39,773 nucleotides of DNA, from assembly GCA_019306185.1 (NCBI GenBank), contig JAFDMD010000007.1, forward strand, positions 1 through 39,773, read 5' to 3'. Origin of the DNA: Deltaproteobacteria bacterium (GTDB lineage Bacteria; Desulfobacterota; Desulfobacteria; Desulfobacterales; JAFDMD01). The translations under genes and the position numbers were made by a program. The notes under the pieces are model-generated. The model worked only from the letters and a program-made list of their open reading frames with translations, did no database searches and had not been told where the DNA came from. Positions 18,185-24,855 of the stretch are shown here, in pieces. Positions within the stretch are counted from its first letter, which is position 1, and each line of letters opens with the position of its first letter.

Positions 18185-19189
18185 TTATATCGCATTAGCG
18201 AGAGCAGCGGCTCTTATAGGCGCCGGATAGCCTTCTACGGTTTTATTAAAATCATCTTTATCTAAAAAATCTTCAAGCGATTGAGTGTTAACCCAATCGG
18301 TTTTTCTTTGTTCTTTTACTGTTGTTTTTGTAATATCAACTATTCTTATGTTTTTAAAACCGGCTCTTTTAAGCCAGTTTTTAAGACATAATATTGTAGG
18401 CAAAAAATATATGTTGTTCATTTGCGCATATCTTTTTTCCGGAAAAAAAGCTTTTGAATCATCGCCTTCTATTATAAGGGTTTCCAATATTATTTCTCCG
18501 CCTTTTTTTAAGCTTTTATTAATGCGTTTTAAAAAATCTACGGGGGAGCGGGCATGATAAAGTATTCCCATGCAAAAAATAGAGTCAAAATAGTTTTCCA
18601 TAATGGGAAACTCCTCTGATTTTGCGGGAATACAAAATATATTAGGCAGGTTTATATAACGCGTTAGCGCTTTATATTGAAAGTAAAAGGTAAGATACGG
18701 CTCAAGCCCTATTACGATTTTAGGTTTTAAAGCTGCCATTTTAAACATATAATATCCGGAACTGCTTCCTATATCCAAAACCCGCCTGTTTTTAAGCGGC
18801 GCGATTTTATCTTTTATTCTGTTCCATTTAAGATGAGATTCCCATTCGGAATCTATATCTATTCCGAATAGCCTATAAGGTCCTTTACGCCACGGCATAA
18901 GCTTATAAAGAGATTTTATAAGGCTGTTTCTATCTTGTTTGCTTATATCGGAATTACTTCCTATTTTTATCCGATCCGAACAAAGATCAAGCGTAATAGG
19001 CTTTACGGATGGCATCTCCTCTAGTGCCTTAAGATATTTCGGAGCGTTGCCGTTTTCGGTTAATATATATTTTTTTTTATCCTCTATAAGCTTTAAAAGC
19101 CTATTCCGATATTCTTGACGATTTTTTATATTAACCGTCTCAAAAAAATTATCCGAAATTATATCCTCAATGCTCTCTATTTTATACAT
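18185..19189 (-). CDS. cmoB: tRNA U34 carboxymethyltransferase CmoB
   Basis: 334 aa. CmoB transfers the carboxymethyl group of carboxy-S-adenosyl-methionine to 5-hydroxyuridine 34 of tRNA, giving cmo5U and wider wobble decoding. The family motif LMPWRKGPYRLFGIDIDSEW lies at about residues 92-111, followed by the SAM-type motif VLDIGSSSGYYMF, the segment FCMGILYHARSPVDFL and the conserved C-terminal SLEDFLDKDDFNKTVEGYPAP. It overlaps the end of cmoA by 13 bases, which fits a two-gene operon making and using the cofactor. Confidence 0.95.
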   Translation of the reverse strand: MYKIESIEDIISDNFFETVNIKNRQEYRNRLLKLIEDKKKYILTENGNAPKYLKALEEMPSVKPITLDLCSDRIKIGSNSDISKQDRNSLIKSLYKLMPWRKGPYRLFGIDIDSEWESHLKWNRIKDKIAPLKNRRVLDIGSSSGYYMFKMAALKPKIVIGLEPYLTFYFQYKALTRYINLPNIFCIPAKSEEFPIMENYFDSIFCMGILYHARSPVDFLKRINKSLKKGGEIILETLIIEGDDSKAFFPEKRYAQMNNIYFLPTILCLKNWLKRAGFKNIRIVDITKTTVKEQRKTDWVNTQSLEDFLDKDDFNKTVEGYPAPIRAAALANAI

Positions 19190-19896
19190 ATAAACGCCGT
19201 AAAATTAAACCATTTAAGCCAAATGTCCGTTTTTTGAAAACCGGCTTTTAAAAAACGTCGGTTATGATCCGAAATTGTTTCCGGTATTAAAACATTTTCC
19301 AAAGCCTCTCTTTTTTGGCTTATCTCAAGCTTGGAATACCCGTTTTCCTCTTTTAATTTATAATAAAAATCCTGTTGAAGTTTAGATATATCCTCTTTTT
19401 GATGTATAATTTTTTCCGCGGTTAAAAGTATTCCTCCGGGAATAAGAGCATCGTAAATTTTCTTTATCATAATCTTTCTTGCTTCAACCGGCAAAAATTG
19501 AAATATAAAGTTCGCCGCTATTACGGAGGACTTTTTTAAGTCTATTTTAAGAATATCTTTGCGGACAAATTTAATGTTATCGGTATCTTTTATTCGGTTT
19601 TTACAAATCTCAAGCATGGGCTCCGAATTATCTACGCATATCATTTTAAAAGGTCTATTATAAAAAATTTCGGAAAAAGCGGAACAAAAATTGCCGGTAG
19701 AACATCCCAAATCGTATATATAAGTATCTTTTGTATAAAATTTTTCCGCTATTTTTGCCTCTTTATCTATTATTTCGGAATAAAGCGGAACAGAACGCCG
19801 TATCATGTCGTCAAAAACTTCGGCTACCTTTTTGTTGAATTTAAACTTTTTTATCTCTTTTTGTCTTATGCCGTAGATGTTATCTTTTTGCTTCAT
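19177..19896 (-). CDS. cmoA: Carboxy-S-adenosyl-L-methionine synthase CmoA
   Basis: 239 aa. CmoA makes carboxy-SAM from SAM and prephenate for CmoB. The N-terminal KVAEVFDDMIRRSVPLYSEI, the binding motif IYDLGCSTGNFC, the ICVDNSEPMLEICKNRI strand and SVIAANFIFQFLPVEAR are all typical, as is the C-terminal WFNFTAFICIK. Start by first ATG; no clear ribosome site. It is upstream of and overlapping with cmoB. Upstream lies the long repeat-bearing intergenic region. Confidence 0.95.
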   Translation of the reverse strand: MKQKDNIYGIRQKEIKKFKFNKKVAEVFDDMIRRSVPLYSEIIDKEAKIAEKFYTKDTYIYDLGCSTGNFCSAFSEIFYNRPFKMICVDNSEPMLEICKNRIKDTDNIKFVRKDILKIDLKKSSVIAANFIFQFLPVEARKIMIKKIYDALIPGGILLTAEKIIHQKEDISKLQQDFYYKLKEENGYSKLEISQKREALENVLIPETISDHNRRFLKAGFQKTDIWLKWFNFTAFICIK

Positions 19897-19990
19897 AACT
19901 ATAATATAGTCGATACTGAAAAACTTAATAAAAGGTATAAAAAATCAACCTGTTATTTATCGCTCTGTTATTACTTCCTCGCTTTTCATT

Positions 19991-20086
19991 AAGGGATTTC
20001 TCCTCGCTCCGCTCGTCGAAATGACAAGCAAAAATAACTTATGTTAAATTTCCCCCGTCATTTCGAACCGAAGGGAGAAATCCCTT
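19991..20086. repeat. Dispersed inverted-repeat element, copy 1
   Basis: The element begins AAGGGATTTCTCC...CGAAATGAC and ends with the reverse arm GTCATTTCGAACCG...AAATCCCTT, about 30-35 bases per arm with a loop of about 26 bases. Arms match at both ends and differ in the middle. A more diverged copy lies at 32250-32360. This arrangement, GTCATTTCG...AAATCCCTT, is a pattern I know from REP/MITE-like intergenic palindromes in several bacterial genomes. No transposase is nearby. Confidence 0.8.
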
Positions 20087-20316
20087 TATTATTGACTTAT
20101 GCCTTTACCGCGATTTGTTTTCTTTTGCGGCTATTCTTTATTATAATAGGCTGCATTTAATAAATTGCGCTAAAAGCGTCAACCTGATTTTTATGACCGA
20201 TTTTTTATTGCGTAAAAGCCATAGTTTTAATATGCGTATGCGAAAAAATAGTATTACAGCCTGATTACTATAAATTGATTGTAAAAGTATGCCATAAAGA
20301 ATGCTTAAGAAAGGAT

Positions 20317-20502
20317 ATGTCCGAAGTTTATTTGCGTAGCGGCTCTTGTTGTCGAGGAAATAATTTTCGGCTGGTTTTGCGTAAAAAAGTGTGAACTATT
20401 TGAAAGCTGCGCATAGCGCAGCTTGAGTTTTCACACTTTTAGAAAAACAAAGCCGAAAATCCGAGACAACAAGCAAAAAGCGGAGCAAACAAACTCGGAC
20501 AT
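20317..20502. repeat. 186-bp imperfect palindrome with perfect 9-bp core
   Basis: The left half starts ATGTCCGAAGTTTATTTGC and the right half ends with GCAAACAAACTCGGACAT. Paired segments inside include CTTGTTGTC/GACAACAAG, ATTTTCGGCT/AGCCGAAAAT and AAAAGTGTGAA/TTCACACTTTT. The centre is AAGCTGCGC-ATA-GCGCAGCTT (20404-20412 and 20416-20424), a perfect 9-bp stem with a 3-base loop. A further outer pair (GTATGCC near 20288, GGCATAC near 20521) may extend it to about 240 bp. It could be a MITE-like element or a structured RNA. No second copy was seen in the window. Confidence 0.75.
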
Positions 20503-20625
20503 AGCCGAATTGATTTAAATCGGCATACGCTTATTACTCAGTCCAACAAATCTTGTTAAATCATTGTATTGAAATCTATCTATATATGCGTATAAGTCCG
20601 CAAATCATAATATGTTTTGCCCCTT

Positions 20626-21324
20626 TTAATTTATAAGCGGCTTATTTTGCCTTATATCCGGCTTTCTTATATAAACGGGACTGACGTCGTAGAGGTTGTC
20701 TTTATTTTTTAAAAGAGGTTTTTTCGCAAGTTTTCCTATATATTCGGCTTTAATCGTATTAAAATCATCCGAAACAAATTTTGCGGATTCATTAAATATT
20801 GATTTTATTTTTTCTTTATAAGCGACAAGTCCGTCCCCTACAAATAAAGCGGGCTCTTTTATATGTTTTGCAATATCTTCTATGGAACCGGCTTGCTCTT
20901 TTATTTGAAGAGTTAAAATATTATTCCGATATTTATATCCGGCAAAATATACCTGATTTCTATAAGCGTCTATTACGGGACATATTAATATGTCCGTAAC
21001 CAAAGGAGCCGCAAGCGCTTTAAGGCTTGAAACGCCCGCCATTTTTATTCGGAGCGCATAAGCAAGCCCTTTTGCAAAAGCAAGCCCTATTCTTACTCCG
21101 GTAAAACTGCCGGGGCCGGCGCAAACTCCTATTCCGGATATATCGAATAAACCGACTTTTGCTTGCTCCAAAACCTTTTCGGTTAATTTTAGAATGCGCG
21201 TAGAATGGGTTGTTTTGCTTGTATCTTTTATTTGCGCAATAACCGAAAAATTTTTCAAAACCGATAAGCTTGCGTTAAAGGTTGTAGTATCAAACGATAG
21301 AACAAAATAATCTGATTTTTTCAA
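20626..21324 (-). CDS. tsaB: TsaB, tRNA threonylcarbamoyladenosine synthesis subunit
   Basis: 232 aa. TsaB is the non-catalytic partner of TsaD in making t6A37 on ANN-decoding tRNAs. The N-terminal YFVLSFDTTTFNASL and GPGSFTGVRIGLAFAKGLA motifs are diagnostic. No ATG fits: the only ATG frame begins inside lon and adds about 32 very basic residues that are a shadow of lon. I therefore place the start at TTG 21322-21324, four bases after the lon stop, giving MKKSDYFVLSFD and the usual family length. There is no Shine-Dalgarno sequence, so translation probably depends on ribosomes finishing lon. Confidence 0.9.
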   Translation of the reverse strand: MKKSDYFVLSFDTTTFNASLSVLKNFSVIAQIKDTSKTTHSTRILKLTEKVLEQAKVGLFDISGIGVCAGPGSFTGVRIGLAFAKGLAYALRIKMAGVSSLKALAAPLVTDILICPVIDAYRNQVYFAGYKYRNNILTLQIKEQAGSIEDIAKHIKEPALFVGDGLVAYKEKIKSIFNESAKFVSDDFNTIKAEYIGKLAKKPLLKNKDNLYDVSPVYIRKPDIRQNKPLIN

Positions 21325-21328
21325 TTTT

Positions 21329-23701
21329 TTATACGTCAAACGCCGTTTTAAGCGCCTCGTCCATATTTTTAATCGGTACAAACCGTATTTTTTCTTTAAC
21401 TTTATCCGGAAGCTTTTCAATCTCCTGCTCGTTTTTTTTCGGAATAATTATTGTTTTTATCCCCGCGCGCAAACCTCCGAGAGTTTTCTCCTTTAATCCG
21501 CCTATAGGAAGAACTCTTCCTCTTAAGGTTATTTCACCGGTCATAGCGACGTCTTTTGAAATCGGCTTTGAACTTAAGGCAGAAATAAGAGCCGTAGCCA
21601 TAGCTACGCCCGCCGAAGGTCCGTCTTTTGGTATTGCGCCTGCCGGAACATGTATATGAATATCGGTATTTTCAAAAAAATTCTTTTTCAAACCGTAATC
21701 TTCTAAATGCGCTCTGGCGTAACTTACCGCGGCTCTTGCGGATTCTTCCATAACGTCTCCGAGCTGTCCCGTTGTTATTAATTCGTTTTTGCCCGGAATC
21801 AAAGAAACCTCTATATAAAGAACTTCGCCGCCGGTTTGCGTCCATGCAAGCCCTGTAGCCACTCCTACTTGGCTTTCCTCTTTATCCATTTCCGGATAAT
21901 ATTTCGGCAGCCCGAGATAATTTTTTAATCCGCTTTCGGTTATATTTAAAGCGCCTTTTTTTCCTTCTACCGTTTTTCTTGCGATTTTTCTAAATATTTT
22001 GTTTAGCTGTCTTTCAAGATTTCTTACTCCGGCTTCGGAGGTATAGCCGTTGATTATAGCGAATAAGGCTTTTTCATTTACGGTTATTTTTCTTCTTTTA
22101 AGCCCGGCGTCCTCTTTTTGTCTTGGTATAAGATGACGTTTTGCTATCGCAACCTTCTCTTCTTCGGTATAGCCGGATAATTCTATTAATTCCATTCTAT
22201 CGAGAAGAGCCGGAGGTATTGTATCGGTTACGTTTGCGGTAAGTATAAACATTACTTTGGAAAGATCGAAGTTAAGGTTTACATAATGATCGCTAAATTC
22301 GGAGTTTTGCTCCGGATCAAGCGCTTCAAGCAAAGCGGAAGCCGGATCGCCTCGAAAATCGGCGCCTATTTTATCTATTTCGTCCATCATAAAAACCGGA
22401 TTCGAGCTGTTGCATTGTTTTAAACTTTGTAAAACTCTTCCGGGCAAGGAGCCTATATATGTTCTTCTGTGTCCTCTTATTTCAGCTTCGTCTTTTATGC
22501 CTCCCAAAGATATGCGGACAAACTTGCGCTTCATAGATTTTGCTATTGCCTTGCCCAAAGATGTTTTGCCTACGCCAGGAGGTCCTGTAAAGCATAAAAT
22601 GGGACCTTTCATGTCCGGATTTAATTTTTTAACGCTAAGATATTCTATAATTCTATCTTTAATATCCGATAATCCGTAATGATGTTTATCTAAAATTGCT
22701 TTCGATTTTTTTATATCGTAATTATCCTTTGTATATTTGCTCCATGGAAGCTCTACAAGCCAGTCCAAATATGTTCTTACGGTAGAGGCTTCCGAAGCTT
22801 CCGGATGCATCTGTTCCAAACGGGTTAATTGTTTTTCCGCCTCTTCTAATGCATGTTCGGGCATTTTTGCCTTTTTTATCTTTTTTTCGTATTCGATTAT
22901 CTCTTCATATTTCTCATCCGTTTCCCCAAGCTCTTTGTTAATTGCCCGCACCTGCTCTCTTAAAAAATAATCTCTCTGACTTTTTGTAATTTCCTCTCTA
23001 ACGTCCGCCTGTATTTTCGCCTGCATTTTGGAAAGCGAAACCTCTTTTGAAAGAAATCGGTTTACTTTTTTAAGACGCTTTATAGGGTCTATTATTTCCA
23101 AAATCATTTGGCATTCTTCGTTTCTTAATCTCAAATTTGTAGCGACTATATCCGCAAGTTTGCCCGGCTCGGTTATTTTGGCAAGAAGCGCCGATATCTC
23201 CCCGTTCATTTCTCCGTTTATATGAAGAATCTTTTCGCAGTTTTGACAAACCGTTCGCATAAGAGCCTGACTTGCAATATCTTTCGCCGATACTTTAGGC
23301 TCCTTTATGATTTGGACTTCAACCATAAAAAATTTTCTTTTTTTTCTATATTTTAATATTTGAGCTCTTACAATCCCGCGAACAAGAAGTTTTGTTTGTC
23401 CGTTGGGAATTTTAATTACGCGCAATATTTTGCATACGGTTCCCATAGTAAATATCGAATCGGCTTTGGGATCGTCTATTTCCGCATCTTTTTGCGTCGC
23501 CAAAAAGATAAAATTATCTTTTGATATAGCCCCGTCCACAGCGTTAATCGATTTATCTCGCCCTACAAAAAGCGGAAAAAGCATATCCGAAAAAACAACT
23601 ATATCTCTTACCGGAAGCAGAGGCATAACATTAGATATTTTATCTAAATCCTCTTCGGCAAAATTTAGTATGGGATCCGTGTCTGTTATAGATATAGTCA
23701 T
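21329..23701 (-). CDS. lon: ATP-dependent protease Lon
   Basis: 790 aa, normal length. An N-terminal substrate domain (about residues 25-215, LPLLPVRDIVVFSDMLFPL) and a coiled region lead to the AAA+ module with Walker A GPPGVGKTSL, Walker B VFMMDEIDKIG and arginine-containing second-region motifs. The C-terminal protease domain has the Ser-Lys dyad: Ser696 in PKDGPSAGVAMAT and Lys739 in GGLKEKTLGG. It degrades misfolded and regulatory proteins in the cytoplasm. AGGAG lies eight bases before the ATG. I looked for a CIRCE-type heat-shock operator upstream and saw none. It leads into tsaB. Confidence 0.97.
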   Translation of the reverse strand: MTISITDTDPILNFAEEDLDKISNVMPLLPVRDIVVFSDMLFPLFVGRDKSINAVDGAISKDNFIFLATQKDAEIDDPKADSIFTMGTVCKILRVIKIPNGQTKLLVRGIVRAQILKYRKKRKFFMVEVQIIKEPKVSAKDIASQALMRTVCQNCEKILHINGEMNGEISALLAKITEPGKLADIVATNLRLRNEECQMILEIIDPIKRLKKVNRFLSKEVSLSKMQAKIQADVREEITKSQRDYFLREQVRAINKELGETDEKYEEIIEYEKKIKKAKMPEHALEEAEKQLTRLEQMHPEASEASTVRTYLDWLVELPWSKYTKDNYDIKKSKAILDKHHYGLSDIKDRIIEYLSVKKLNPDMKGPILCFTGPPGVGKTSLGKAIAKSMKRKFVRISLGGIKDEAEIRGHRRTYIGSLPGRVLQSLKQCNSSNPVFMMDEIDKIGADFRGDPASALLEALDPEQNSEFSDHYVNLNFDLSKVMFILTANVTDTIPPALLDRMELIELSGYTEEEKVAIAKRHLIPRQKEDAGLKRRKITVNEKALFAIINGYTSEAGVRNLERQLNKIFRKIARKTVEGKKGALNITESGLKNYLGLPKYYPEMDKEESQVGVATGLAWTQTGGEVLYIEVSLIPGKNELITTGQLGDVMEESARAAVSYARAHLEDYGLKKNFFENTDIHIHVPAGAIPKDGPSAGVAMATALISALSSKPISKDVAMTGEITLRGRVLPIGGLKEKTLGGLRAGIKTIIIPKKNEQEIEKLPDKVKEKIRFVPIKNMDEALKTAFDV

Positions 23702-23948
23702 ATAATAATCTCCTGATTTTTTTCTTTTTTCATCTGTTTATTTCTTGCATTGATATTTTTGTTCTAATCTTTATTCCCGCTTTGCTGCTTTAAGACGAAC
23801 GGCAAAACAAATTATCTTTCGTTCCGTTTTATAAAGCGAGAAACTTTATTATTTTCTTTATATTTTTATAATCATACTTTATTATGTTTGGAATTCAACT
23901 AATGTTATTTAATATTTATCAATAGTTTCTTTTAGAAACGAGTTTTAT

Positions 23949-23954
23949 TATAAT
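23949..23954 (+). promoter_or_regulatory. Possible -10 box of the prepilin peptidase gene
   Basis: TATAAT ends ten bases before the ATG at 23964 and no Shine-Dalgarno sequence is present, so a start near 23961 would give a nearly leaderless mRNA. The -35 region (TTTCTT at 17-base spacing) is poor. A small inverted repeat GTTTC-TTTTA-GAAAC lies directly upstream at about 23925-23939 and could be an operator or chance. Confidence 0.35.
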
Positions 23955-23963
23955 CTAATCAAT

Positions 23964-24794
23964 ATGATTGCAATACTATTTTTTATTTTAGGCGGCTATA
24001 TCGGCAGTTTTCTTAACGTCTGTATTTACAGGCTTCCGCAAAACAGGTCGATAGTCGCGCCCCGCTCCTTTTGCCCCGAATGTAAAACTTATCTTAAATT
24101 TTATCATAATATTCCGATAATAAGTTATATTATTCTTAAAGGAGTATGCCCTTTTTGCAAAAAAAAAATATCCTTTTTATATATAACGGTAGAGCTGTTA
24201 ACCGGATTTTTTGCTTTATTATATTTCTTAAGATTCGGCTTTTCGCCGGATTTTGCATTTTTTTTTCTTTTTACAAGCCTGCTTATTATAATATCTTTTA
24301 TAGATCTTCAACGCGGCATAATTCCCAATTCCATAACCATTCCTTTTATTTTAATAGGTTTTGCTTTTTCTTTTGTTTTAAAAATAATTAAGCCTTTTGA
24401 CTCTTTTTTAGGAATCCTAACCGGCGCGGCGCTTCTTACGCTTGTAGCCGCAATTTATAAAGCGGTCGCAAAAAAAAACGGTATTGGCGAAGGAGATATT
24501 AAACTCTTAGCTATGATCGGCGCTTTTATAGGTTTTAAAGGGGTATTGTTTGCCGTTATTATAGGTTCTTTATCCGGCAGTATTACGGGAACGCTTGTTT
24601 TGATTATTATGAAAAAAAAGGATTCGGAACTTTTACGGCGTTTTTTATCGATAACCTCTTTTATGCCTACCAAAGCGCAAAATCCGGTTTCGCTTCCTTT
24701 TGCCCCTTTTTTATCCGCCGGCGCTTTATTATATATTTTTTTCGGCGATGCTTTGATTAATTGGTATATAAATTTTTTTGAAGGTTTTATGTAA
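23964..24794 (+). CDS. Prepilin peptidase / N-methyltransferase (A24 family)
   Basis: A 276-aa inner-membrane aspartate protease that cleaves and methylates type IV prepilins and pseudopilins. GSFLNVCIYRLP is at residues 14-25. Two zinc-type CxxC pairs (Cys37/40 and Cys62/65) occur in the N-terminal cytoplasmic methyltransferase part. The catalytic aspartates are Asp114 (FIDLQRGIIPN) and Asp178 (GIGEGDIK). About seven to eight hydrophobic segments follow the usual pattern. Its substrates are not in this window; the only related gene is the GspF/PilC-like one at 9551. It is transcribed alone, divergent from lon and convergent with the HdrA operon. Confidence 0.94.
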   Translation: MIAILFFILGGYIGSFLNVCIYRLPQNRSIVAPRSFCPECKTYLKFYHNIPIISYIILKGVCPFCKKKISFLYITVELLTGFFALLYFLRFGFSPDFAFFFLFTSLLIIISFIDLQRGIIPNSITIPFILIGFAFSFVLKIIKPFDSFLGILTGAALLTLVAAIYKAVAKKNGIGEGDIKLLAMIGAFIGFKGVLFAVIIGSLSGSITGTLVLIIMKKKDSELLRRFLSITSFMPTKAQNPVSLPFAPFLSAGALLYIFFGDALINWYINFFEGFM

Positions 24795-24803
24795 GAGGCT
24801 TTT

Positions 24804-24838
24804 AAAAAAAATAGAGGCGTCGCAATGCAACGCCTCTA
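24804..24838 (-). terminator. Rho-independent terminator of the HdrA/NuoEFG-like operon; also a palindromic repeat
   Basis: On the minus strand, 17 bases after the HdrA stop codon, TAGAGGCGT pairs with ACGCCTCTA (9 bp) around a GC-containing loop and is followed by eight T residues. This is a textbook terminator for the minus-strand operon. On the plus strand no T-run follows, so it is probably one-directional. Its stem and TGCATTGC loop match the palindrome at 2177-2213, so a dispersed repeat may have been used as a terminator. Confidence 0.85.
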
Positions 24839-24855
24839 CCGTAAACCCAAAATCA

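Larger units (their letters stand above)
19897..20625. other. 729-bp gap carrying two inverted-repeat elements
   Basis: No credible gene on either strand. It holds a 96-bp element with terminal inverted repeats (19991-20086) and a long imperfect palindrome (20317-20502, possibly extending to about 20287-20529); both are listed separately. The rest is AT-rich and featureless to my eye. I saw no tRNA-like cloverleaf. Confidence 0.7.

Noticed and set aside
23820-23870. Possible terminator or element with ACGAACGG / CGTTCCGT arms in the lon-peptidase gap
   Set aside because: The arms are short, mismatched and far apart, no T-run follows, and both flanking genes point away from it.
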